Positions 48,338 to 59,550 of a stretch of 64,000 nt of DNA are shown piece after piece. This DNA is from Onchocerca lupi (Eukaryota; Nematoda; Chromadorea; Rhabditida; Onchocercidae), in contig JAOVVO010000066.1 of the NCBI GenBank assembly GCA_028564675.1, positions 62,001-126,000 of the forward strand, in the 5' to 3' direction. Numbering within the stretch: position 1 is the stretch's first letter; every line of letters starts with the position of its first letter. The notes below the pieces were generated by a model. That model was given only the letters and a program-made list of their open reading frames with translations. It searched no databases and was not told the origin of the DNA. A program made the position numbers and the translations under genes.

Positions 48338-48620
48338 ATGACAAATGCGCCAGGTTTCTTCTTCCGAAGCGCCTGACATAATTTGAATGTGTTTAGATCT
48401 CTTGAAGATGATAAGCGCAGTGATAACATAATCGACGGGAATATTAACGGACATTATCCACCATCTTTGTTAAGTTATCTTGAGAAGATGTGTTTCTGTT
48501 GATGATGGATGATCTACTCATAGAAATATCCTAAGGAAGCACTTCTTGTTCAAATGTTTCCAGGGAAGTTCCAATTTGTTCCATTTTTGGATGGTAGATT
48601 GGAACTAGAATCTGGCGCTC

Positions 48621-51600
48621 ATGCGACGACCTGGAAAACATTCAGCGTCACCATTACCATCCACAGTTGCTGCGTCAACAACTAAGACAAACAACGCAGA
48701 ATCTAAAACAGGATATAAAATGATCTGGAAAAACGCGGTAATTATTTAAATTGATTCGGAATTTTCATTTGATTTCCATTTCTGACATTTCATTTTTCAT
48801 ATATGCTATTTGTTATATTTTAAAAATAATTAGTACTTTGTTTAAATTGGAATAGAAAAATTTGATGTGAAGCTTAGCTTGAGAGGACAAAATATGTCTT
48901 CGAGAATAACAGAAAACAATGAAAGAAGGGAGCTCAGGAGATGAGGAATGAGAATGCAAGGTAATCTGGGAAATCTCGGAAGAGAATGAGAAATAGCTTG
49001 GGAAAATAGATGAGGAATATGAATGCAAGAGAATTTGGGAAATCCCGGGAGAGAATGGAAAATAGCGCTCTTAAATGAAGCATCAGCCAACTGATCCGTT
49101 CTCTCCTGAAGCGCGAAGAAATTTTTGAGACGTGCAGAAAGCTACAAAACTTGCATAAAACAGCGGTCTTCATACCTCAGCGCGTGCCTCCTCGCTTTTT
49201 ATCTCACTGCGTGGAATTCTCAAGTGCGTTTTCTTTTCCGTCGATTGTCTTTACATGATCCAAGTCTAGATGCGAATGCTCTGTTTCGCTTTTTTTTTTT
49301 TTTTCGAAATCTCTTAATATTTGAAGAATTTGTGAAATAATCTTTTCGTCCAGGTTTTGAAAATTGGAAGGCAGAAATTGACGGAACCAGCCGTCAGTAA
49401 TCCGGGAAACCGGAACTCCGGAAAGGCTGCTATTATAGCTGTGATTGATGACGATTCTTCTAAAGCGGTAGTGTGTATTTATATTTGAAAAACATTGCAA
49501 AATAGTCAAATTTCTTGACTAATCTTATTATCTTTACTTTTCTATCCATGATTTTAGTAATCTTGAAATCGTTTATTATTTAGTAATTTTCAAGAAACGA
49601 TCTTATTATTTCGAAATTGAAATTATAGTAATAATATTAGTTAAGGTCTTCGAAATTTATTTTTATAATTTCTGTTCTTTAGCAGCCAAGTAAATCATCG
49701 TTGTTGAGCAAGAAGAAATCGATCTCGAAGATAGGGAAACGTGCTAAAACAGCTTTTTCTGATCCTCCCGAAACTAAGGTAATGATATATATATATATAT
49801 ATAGTTATCTGTAATTTCAGAATTCAAGAATAATTTTGAAATTTAAAAATATTAGAAGATAACTGTCGTTGTTGGTTGATGAAGACTTGTCATTGGTGGC
49901 TTTATGTCTCTGTGAACAGATCTTTACTTGACCAACAAACTCGCTCCATTCGTTTCTCTTTTCTTATATTTCTTCCAGTCGCTCTTTAGAAATAACCGTA
50001 AAATCATGTATATTATCAATTTATATTTGGATTTAATGAAGAAATTTAATGAATTTGTATTGGGATGGTTGCACTTCAAGTTAATTTCAGATTGCAAGAC
50101 AGGTCATATCTTCTGTTAAAAGTGACAATGAATTTTTTACTAATTCTGAAATGAATGATGGCGAGAGAAGTGTGAGTGTTTAGATCTTTTCTTAGTTAGA
50201 AGAAATAAGCATGTATCATTTTGTAAACTTTTAATAAATCACTTCTGAAATCACTGAAGTTAATTATTTTATTGAAACGTTTCTGAAATAAGATACTGTA
50301 GAAGAAGCTTGCAGTATGTATTTAAAAAAAAAATTAAAAGCATTCTTTGCTTTCAATTGTTAGGAACGCATGAAATCAAATAATATATTAAATTTAATTA
50401 AATTATAGGATAGCAATACATGTGGAGTTGCTGACCAGAATGATTTCGTTCAAAATTCGTCAATCTCGTCAGTCAATTCTCCGGTTATTCCACAACCACA
50501 TTTGTGTAAAAAGGAAACGAGAACAGATGAGCCAATACCATTTGTCAGTTCTTCGGTTTCTCCGCAACTTTGTTCATGTAAGAAGAGGATTTATGTTGAA
50601 GTAACTAAGTCTATATCTTCCATTATGCATTTCTTTAGTACTGGGAGTAGCAAATTTTAGGAAATTGCTATTTGTAACTTATGAAATGCAAATATTTTTA
50701 AGGTTTATCTGTAATGCAATCATCAGCAGCTGTTGATGATTCGAATAAAAAAATGGAGAATCTAAATGGAGAAAGAGAAAACTTGTTAGAAGAGACTGAA
50801 ATGTTGGAATGCAGGTAGCTAATTTCAGTAGATATTCAATTTTGAAAGAAAGGAGTATTATCATACAAACTTATTGGTCTACTTATAGTAAGATTTTCAG
50901 CACAGCAACAAACAGCAATAGAGAGTTAAGCGAAGAAGAAAAACACATGATTTTAGCTGATTTTGATGCAGGAATGTTACCGCATGAAATCGAAGAGAAG
51001 TATGGAGTAAGCAAGTTGCAGGTATTTTGAAAATGAATATTTAGAGGAAAATTCATCAATTTGAATAAGATTTTGCATACCTAACTATCAACTTGATTTG
51101 CAATTTTTTATAAAAATGTCAGGTGCAATCACTAAAAAAAATTCGAATCTATCTATAAGCAAATAAATAAGTTGCGAATTCGAAGCACATTTCTTATAGA
51201 TTGCTGATATATTGTCAAATCGTATTTCGATATTTCGTACCAATTGGTCTGATCTATTCACCTTAAAACGACGCCGCACTGTTTATGTGCGTTTAAATAT
51301 GCAAATGTGGAATTATTTTTGCCAGTGCCGGGACCAGAAGATCTGGCTCAATGGTCGACAGTTGAAAGAACAGGCTTTGAAAATAGCACATGAATTAGGT
51401 AAGAATCAGTTAAATGAATATTTTGAAAGACTGCACGAGTTTTATTTTTTTTTTTAAGTTTGAATTATACCTGCTTCAGTTCTAACTTCTGTTTTAAATT
51501 GTTTTTAGCAGCTTCTGAAGAACTTAATCTGAAAAAGTTGAAGAAGAAAACTACAGGAAAAAAAATGCATCATTGTCATACTAGTCTACAAACGTTAAAA

Positions 51601-52437
51601 TATATCTTCATTCTAATCGAAAATCTTTCTAATGACTCTTTTCAGTAATTTCAGAAAGCTGTTGAACATTCAAGTAATTTCAGGACTGCACAGTTTCAAA
51701 GCTTCTGAGGGTTGGTTAGATTCATTCAAAAGGCGTCACTGCATTGATCTCAAGGCGATGACTGGAAAACCAGTGATTTACGAAGCGGATCCTGAGGAAG
51801 CAAACTCCGTAAATGATGGCTTGGAAATAAAAATCTGTATTTTTTCTTTTCAGAAATTCTTCAAATATATTTTGATGAGATACTTTTTTTCGTTCCATGT
51901 TGTTTTCATTATCCACTTTGGTTTTTTTTTTTATTTCCAAATAACTTATGATGAAATTCAAATTATTATCAAGCATTAAGCCGATGCTATCACATGATTT
52001 TTGAAATGGTTCCGAGTTTGAAGTCTCTTTTTTGCTTAAAGATGTTACATTTCTAAAATTTATGTAAGTAATGTAAGTATTTATTTGACTTTCACATTCG
52101 TTCCTAAAATTCAGTTTTTTTTAGCTCGATCAACAACTCCGAGTCCGAGATTGACTCGAGACAGCAGTTCGTTATCCACCGTACTAGATGCAAATAAATT
52201 CTTGATGGATGCGACCGATGCCGCTGTTCTTGCTTCAAATAATGGATCCAATAGTGGTATGAATTAGCATGAAAGCTTATTTATAATTATTACCCCTACA
52301 ATCTATTATAATGTATCCGGATAAATGCGCACCGTATTCATAATCTTGAGATTGATTATATCATTTAATCATGTTTGTCATGTGTTTAGCAAAACTTCGC
52401 TTATCCAAAAAGGTAAATCCTTCCAGATTTTTTGTAA

Positions 52438-52474
<37 letters not shown>

Positions 52475-53678
52475 TAGTGACAAGTCCAACTCAGGCGACA
52501 GCGGCCATTCGGACGACCAGTCCGCTAGATATACAGCGACTTTTACCAGACCCATCAGTCATGAATGGTTTTGTTTCCTCTTCATAATTTTATTCAAAAA
52601 TCTCAAATAACCAGCATTAATTTAACTTTATTTTGAATTTTTTATTTTAATCGCTTGTTTTCTGAATGATGATACTTGCTTAAAATTATATAGATGTTTA
52701 AACGGCAAAAACGTTCGTATACTTATAAAACTATTCTAAAAATAGCTGCGAATGAATTTTGTTATATAGACTTCTATAGACTTTCGATTTTTTTTTTAAA
52801 TCTAGATTTTTTTATAACTCATGTAATTAAATATTGTTTACTATAAGCAGTTAGATGTATTACTGAAGGATGAATGAGTAAGCAGATTGTCAGTTTCTTG
52901 TCTCTAAGCATAATTTGATAGATACAGGAATTTCATATTTCTGTGGCTTTTTTTAGTTTAGATTTATGCAAATACAGATGAAGCTTATTCATTTTATTTC
53001 ACAATTTTTCGAAGTATTACATTGAATTAATTAATTTAGAAAGAAAGCTATAGGGATTAGGATTCAAAAATTAATCTAGTCAGCTTTCATTTTCAAAATT
53101 AAATTCCTTACCTTGCTTATTTCATCTTCATTAATCTAGTATTTATTAATTTTATTAATTGTAGAACAAAATTCGTTACTTCCAGCACTAAATGCTTCCG
53201 AAATTGGTGCATCATCAGTTCAAGCACTGCTCGAAACGTGTTGTTATCGTGTAAATGAAATTGAGGTACTTTTTATTGATCACTAATGCATAAACTTTTG
53301 ATGCTGATACTGAAAGCATTAATGAGTTCAAAACTATCACTACTAATCCAATAGTAACAAATAGTACCAAATTTTTTCTTTTTAGAAACGATAACACGTC
53401 ATTTTTTTTTTTTTTACAGTTCATTCAGCCAAACAATTCTCGCTTTTTTATAGCGAAAAACCTAATGGTATATGAGAAGTAGAAGCTCTATCATTTAGAT
53501 GGGAAGTATGCTTTAGATTTTTTGGCCATTTCAGGTTGCACAAGCTATAGACACTCTGCGTGCTTACATTGTTTCAAACAACATCAATCTGTTACCGGTG
53601 CTGGTAGAACTGCAGAAAAGTTTGGCCGCAATAGCTGCACAGCGAAAGGCAACCGAAAAGATATCCAGCAGAATTTAA
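48621..53678 (+). CDS. CENP-B/Tc5-type helix-turn-helix DNA-binding protein without a transposase core
   Basis: Thirteen exons, about 543 aa: 48621-48737, 49354-49467, 49683-49778 (49686 also possible), 50091-50171, 50409-50577, 50703-50814, 50901-51021, 51200-51398, 51684-51836, 52125-52256, 52475-52567, 53165-53265 and 53535-53678. A basic Ser/Lys-rich N-terminus (SLLSKKKSISKIGKRAK) may hold a nuclear signal. A Psq-like HTH (LSEEEKHMILADFDAGM, then HEIEEKYGVSKLQIADIL; about 238-280) precedes a CENP-B-type HTH with RQLKEQALKIAHELG joined to LHSFKASEGWLDSFKRRH (about 320-360). This arrangement is found in CENP-B, Tigger/pogo and Tc5 proteins. No DDE nuclease follows; the rest is Ser/Thr-rich, ending in a helical segment (LPVLVELQKSLAAIAAQRKA). 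It is therefore probably a domesticated DNA-binding protein. The end of exon 9 is the weakest junction. The exon at 52475 uses a run of about 30 T as its polypyrimidine tract. Confidence 0.8.
48938..49066. repeat. two-copy tandem repeat, period about 69 bases
   Basis: GATGAGGAAT, GAATGCAAG and GGGAAATC, then GAGAATG, occur in the same order from 48940 and again from 49009. It lies in the first intron of the CENP-B-type gene and is purine-rich like the 47.6-48.0 kb array. Confidence 0.8.
49784..49801. repeat. (TA)n microsatellite
   Basis: About nine TA units just after the donor of exon 3 of the CENP-B-type gene. Confidence 0.9.
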
Positions 53679-55057
53679 CATGACGTCAAAACAAATTTAA
53701 ATATTTAAGAATATCGTGTTCGAATAACCGAATGCTATTTGTTAAATTCTTTTTTACTGAAAGGAAATGAAATGCTAGTAGATAAGAAAGAAATTTTTAT
53801 GAATTGAAATATTTGGAAGTAAATCATCATTCTGCAGCTCTTGCTCCGAACTAAAATATTTTAAATTTTAAAATTTCGTGAGAATTAGTAATTTACGGCA
53901 GATATATCTTTGTATACGAAGAGATTGCCTGTATATAAGCGTTCCCGTTCATAAATTACGGGACTCAATATTCATCATCCTGTTTGCTTATCCACAAGTC
54001 ACTTATGATCGCTTAGCATTTGTTGTATGTAAAAATATGCTTCCTAAGAACATGTTATTCGTATTTCTGCATAAAATCAGCTTTGCTATAATCGTTTTGC
54101 ATAAAGTCGATGGTTCTGTCATGCTTCCTTGGCCAAGACAAAGAAAATAAATGGCCGTGAATTTGGAAGAGTTGGATAGGAGATAAAGAGGACAAGAGAG
54201 CTTTTTCAGAACAAACGAACTTAAACATTTAAATTCCTGTGACTTCCTATTAATTATGTTTGTAAGTTTTGCTCACTTTTGTTGAAGTTAACTGGCTTTG
54301 CAATTTATTAAAATGAGACAACAACAAAGCTTCTTTCGAAGATTTACTCGGCTGAGACTTAGACTACTCTAATTTATAGGTTCATATCGATACTATTGAG
54401 ATGAAAGTTCCGGCATGCAAACTTAACATTCAAACAATTCAGGCCTAAATACTGAAGTACTTTCTCAACAGCCACTTGGAACTTCAAATCCTTGCTAAAA
54501 TGTGCTAAGATTCAGGACATAAACGACAGACAACTCGGATTTGAGAGAATAATAACCTCAATCGTTTGGATGGGCCATTACACGTCGCATCATTGTTCGT
54601 CATTTCAATCACCAACATTATTTGGAAGCATCCTGTCTGTATGACTTTATCAATCTCTATCTCCCATTATATCACTCTCTCTACATCTCTAACCTCGCCA
54701 TCATTACTCATCTATTCCGTACCCGCACAGATGGCTTTGTAATATGCGAAGTTTCTATCGTCTCCTTCATTCAAATATTGTTTCCTGCTCGTCTTAATCT
54801 CCGAACAGTTATAACTCCATCATTCTGTTCTATTCTATTTCCGAAGAATACGCGGAATCGCGGAGGTTTATTTCTGGGTTGGTGGTGGGATGTACTCTCG
54901 GATGTTTCGAGAGATTACCCTAAAGGGATGTGTCACAAGACAATCATTAATCCTGATATATTTACCTAGCTGTACATGACATACATTGAATATAAGACTT
55001 GTTTATTCGAATCTGTTTTTAGAGACGCCGCTACTGAAAAAAAGTTGTACGTAAGGA
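53679..55057. other. intergenic region before ARPC1
   Basis: 3' flank of the CENP-B-type gene and 5' flank of ARPC1. A frame at 54622-54969 is open, but its composition and lack of family do not support coding. No clear promoter motif was identified. Confidence 0.5.
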
Positions 55058-58000
55058 ATGTCTACGTTTCCTGTACAGCAATGGAATCTGGGAATAGGTC
55101 CGATATCGTGCCATGCATGGAATCGAGAGCGAACAAGTTTGTTGTCTTTTGTTTTTATACGTCGCTGACCAGTGTCCATCAGCACTGAATAGAGAATTAT
55201 CCACATTAGAAGTTTTTCAAAGAATTTACAACAGCTTTTTTATCAAAATTCTGGTCAATCGTTGTCTACTTTTTTGCTTTTTCTTTCTCTTCCAACACAA
55301 TACTTTTTAAAATTTGAACAAAATTAAACCATATTCAAGTTGGATATCTCAAGTACTTCTTTTTGTCCTTTGCGTTATGCTCTATCTACTTCTTTATATT
55401 TTCTAAAAAATATTTTTTTAAAAAGCGAAGATATGCAGGTACCATTTCTTTTAGAAAGAAACTTAGACTTTTACATGCATATTTTGCTAATATTTAAATA
55501 TTCCTGAATCACTGCCATTTATTTCTAGTGCTCGCTGTTTCACCATCAAATAACGAAATTCATGTATTTCGATGGCAAAATGGACGATGGACGCTGGCGG
55601 CATTGTTGGCTGAACATGATTTGCCGATAACTGGTCTAGATTGGGCACCGAAAACCAATCGCATCGTTTCATGTTCACAGGTAGGTGTTATATTTGCTGT
55701 TTTTCCATGAAGAAATTCATGCATCCGAGTGGTATTTTTATTTCTTATAATTTTCTATCATTTGTTAAGACTTTTGTGTTCGAATCATTGGCAACATTTG
55801 GTAGTAATATACACAAAATTATGCTTCATATTTCCTCTTTATAGACCTTCTGCTTTGTGAAGTAAAGTTCCTTTTTACTTCGTTATCTTTTAGCGCAGTT
55901 TATTAACTTTTTTTTTTTTATATTCAGGATAAAAATGCTTTCGTATGGACTTTTGATGGAGAGCATTGGAAACCTGAATTAGTTGTTGTACGTATGCAGA
56001 GAGCAGCAACATGCGTTAGATGGTCACCATATGGTTTGTTTTTCCATCAGTTGTTCAAAATCTAGTCAATATTTTGATGACCATTTCAATTTCAAACTAA
56101 TAATTTAGAAAATGAGAACCATTCATTCACGTTATCTTTCCTGCATCAAAATTTGACTGATTATTTCTCAGGTCAAATTTGTGGGTTAAAGATTGAAATA
56201 ATTTCAAGTTGATCTCTGACATCAGTACATATCGAAAGCTGTTACATTTGTGATGCAATATTTATATCGAAGAAATTCATTTAGAGATTGAGCTGGAAAC
56301 AGCATTGATTCAATTAATATAGAGTTTATTTTCTCAACTGACTTTTTAAAAAGTTTTTCGAAAAAACCTTTCTACATTTGTTCATTGGCTTTTGCTTACT
56401 GGAATTTACTCAATTCTATTAGGAAGAACTAATCAACAAAAACATTAAATAGTTGAAATAATTTCTCTGCAGAAAATAAATTTGCTGTTGGTAGCGGTGC
56501 TAAATTAGTATCAGTTTGTTACTATGAGAGGGAGAATGATTGGTGGATTTGTAAACAGATCAAAAAACCGATTCGTTCCACCGTTACGTGCATTGATTGG
56601 CATCCCAATAACGTGCTGCTTGCTGTCGGTGCATGCGATTTCAAGGTAGTTCTGACGATTGACATAAAATTTTTTTATTAATTATCATTGTTACCATTAT
56701 GTTTACACATATTAATAAGGCTATGATATATGCTAGTTTCCTACACAGCAAAAGTTTCCTTCTTTATCGGCTGCAGTGGGTAAATGCTGACTGGAAGAGA
56801 TCTCATTGAGTTTTTGAGAAATTGAAACTATTCAAATCGTTATACAAAATATGAAAAATATTTGTGAGATAATGGTGTTTGAGTTTGTTAAAAATTTATT
56901 CAGCAGTTGCTTCATGTATTTCATTCAAACAAATCGTATTTTGTATCAAATTCTTTCCGTATTATGTTGTGTACTATTCATTCTGAATTAGTCTGAATAT
57001 TTTAGGCTCGTGTTTTCTCTGCTTATGTGAAGGAAGTGGACGAAAAGCCTTCACCGAATCCGTGGGGTACCAAAATGCCTTTTGGTGCTTTGATGTGTGA
57101 AGTATGGTTTGAATTTAAAACAATCAGAAGACATTTCTTCAATATTTCAAGGATGTAATGAAGTTTTTGCTTCATTTTGTGTAATTTGTGAAATCCTGTG
57201 AATTTTGAATCATATTTCGTCTTTGTTTTAATGGGAATTAGGCATCAAGGTTATGTAGTAGACATTGTTCCTTAATTTTCTGACAGGATTTAGGCAAAGA
57301 GTTCTGGATGGATTCATCATGTTGCATTTTCACCATCTGGTTGTCGTTTGTCTTATGTCGCTCATGACTCCACTGTTGCTGTCATTGATACTAATCGCTC
57401 ATTAGAAGAAGCTATTATTTTGCGTACTGCTTACTTGCCTTTCACTTCCATTCAGTGGGTCACCGAAAATAGCCTTGTAGCAGCTGTATGTCTTTTCATT
57501 TTCTATTTGTTTTATTCAAAATTTCATTAAGAGTCGAAATCTCGAGCAAAATATAAAAACATATCTTAAGTAGACAGATATTTTAGGGCCATGATTATTC
57601 TCCTATGCTGTTCATATATTCAGACGATCAACTCAAATTCGTAACAAAACTTGATATACCATCTGAGCAAAAATCGGCAAATATTAATAGTGCAATGCAA
57701 AAATTCCGTAATATTGATCGAAATGCAGCTGTTGAAGCCGTTGACATACGCCTGAGAACGATGCATCAAAATGCCATAACGTGAGAATTTCTTGACTTCC
57801 TATTTCAGTATGGTATACCAAAATGTATATTGAAATGAATGGAGAACAGTGAATTATTATTCAAAAAATGCCTTTAAAATATTTCAGTTGCACTGAAATC
57901 ATTTCAAATAAAGAAATATGGCCGATTGAATATTTTCATGAAAAAATTTAAGCCCGACCACAAAATTTCAGAGAAATTCTGCCACACAGCGGTCGAAATG

Positions 58001-58072
58001 ATAATATGCAAAAATTCAGTACGTGTGCAATAGATGGCTTAGTCGCATTGTGGGATTTAAAGGTTAGTTTTC

Positions 58073-58110
<38 letters not shown>

Positions 58111-59008
58111 TATAATTGAATAAAATATAATAATTTTAATTTGTGCTTTAATCAATTAAAAAACTAGATTGGAAAAAATATGAAACATGAACCTAAAATG
58201 TATCAGATTGAGTTTCAGGCAGCGATTGAATATTGTCAGGTAAATTTTTGGGATGATTCGACTGCAGTTATCACTAGCATGACTTTTATCCTTGCTATAT
58301 ATGTGATTCTGAATAGATTAAAGAGCTTACATCCTCATTTTAAATACTTTAAGACTATACAATATCATATTTCTTCATCTCTGTCTTTCAAAGATTGCCT
58401 AGAAAAACCGCCAAAATTAGTGTAGAAAGATTTCTGTATTTACATGTGAAAGAGTGGGTTGGAATAATCAGGAATAGATTAGTTCTAAGCGAATAGTGAG
58501 TGATATGAATCAAGAGAAAGATACAAGAATTATAGATAACTACATTATTTTTCTTTTTTGCATGATTTTATGTGTGAAAGAAATGAAAATTAAATGTTCA
58601 TAAAATCACTAAATATAAAGTTAAGAATTATTGTTATTCTTCATTATTCAGTAGAACTATCAGTCCATTTTGCAGTTAGTATAGATTATATGATGTATAT
58701 AATCTCGAAGATTAAGATGCAAAAGTGTAATAGAAGTTTGATTATGCATTTTTTTTTTAAATCATTTTCTTAATTTTGATACAATTCCTTCTGAAATCTT
58801 ATATTCCCAACAAATAACAGGGAACAAATGAAATTCCTTTTCTTTGGAGAAAATACTTGAAAGTTGTTTACTACTACTTCCTTCTTTTGAACGATTAACA
58901 AGAGTGAAATACAAAAATCTACTAACATTCCGAAAAGTTTGTAGTGCTCACTATACATTTGCAATTGTTTCTTCACTTTATTTTCAGGGCGCTGCAATAG
59001 CTGTTTGA
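55058..59008 (+). CDS. arx-3: Arp2/3 complex subunit 1 (ARPC1, WD-repeat)
   Basis: ARPC1 is the WD40 beta-propeller subunit of the Arp2/3 complex, which nucleates branched actin filaments. Exons: 55058-55136, 55529-55680, 55928-56033, 56473-56645, 57006-57101, 57294-57485, 57587-57780, 57972-58062, 58219-58239 and 58988-59008, about 374 aa, close to the 370-372 of animal ARPC1. Hallmarks: GPISCHAWNRERT at the start, LDWAPKTNRIVSCSQDKNAF, YENKFAVGSGAKLVSVCYYE, KKPIRSTVTCIDWHPNNVLL, EVDEKPSPNPWGTKMPFG, then HHVAFSPSGCRLSYVAHDST and KFSTCAIDGLVALWDLK. The start ATG lies in frame only 14 codons before CHAW, as expected. The last two coding exons are only 21 bases each; a longer penultimate exon (58168-58239) is also in phase and would add 17 residues. 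Confidence 0.94.
58073..58107. repeat. (TA)n microsatellite in an ARPC1 intron
   Basis: About 17 TA units a few bases after the GTTAGT donor at 58063. Confidence 0.95.
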
Positions 59009-59550
59009 TGACTCCTAAGATCTACTTCTGGATTTTGGAGATGTTCAGGACTTCCCCGAAGAATTTTATTATTTATGCTGGTTTTGCAGGTCTTATTTTT
59101 TCCTGCAAACAATGACTTATTTAAAGATATATTACTGGGGATAGGAACATTAATAATTTTCCCAATTTTGAAACAAAGCTATCCCAAAAGCTTAGTCAAA
59201 ATTTTTAAAAATAATTTCTTTTTACTTCCACATTTGCTGGAGATTGAGATTATAAATACAAAACGAAGTTACACATTATTTATGATGTCTCTTGTCTCTC
59301 ATTTAAAATTAATTTTCTTGATTAGATCCTAATTTCCTGTTACATCCTCTAATTGGTTTCATATTACATTTAAACAAAAAGACCACCAAGCATCTCGAAA
59401 ACTGAGTTTGGAATTACAACTGTTAGGGGAATCTTTATTTAAAAAACAAATTTAGGGAATTATAGTTCCAAAATTAAAGTAAAGAATATAATTAAAGTAC
59501 AACCATATCCAGCCATTTTCTAGATGAAATATATCTCTTTCACTATTTTT
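59009..59550. other. convergent 3' spacer between ARPC1 and PPCS
   Basis: About 540 bases between the two facing stop codons, AT-rich, presumably both 3' UTRs. No coding signal was recognised. Confidence 0.6.

Noticed and set aside
48842..49173. Overlapping minus-strand frames
   Set aside because: They arise from the tandem repeat at 48.9-49.1 kb in an intron.
52381..52411. Possible 23-base exon (KLRLSKK) in the CENP-B-type gene
   Set aside because: Using it would put the next exon in a frame that begins with a stop codon.
54622..54969. 115-codon plus-strand open frame
   Set aside because: Hydrophobic, AT-driven composition with no family; lies in the 5' flank of ARPC1.
54976..55050. Alternative start exon for ARPC1 spliced to 55079
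   Set aside because: Would need a 28-base intron; the in-frame ATG at 55058 gives a normal ARPC1 N-terminus without it.
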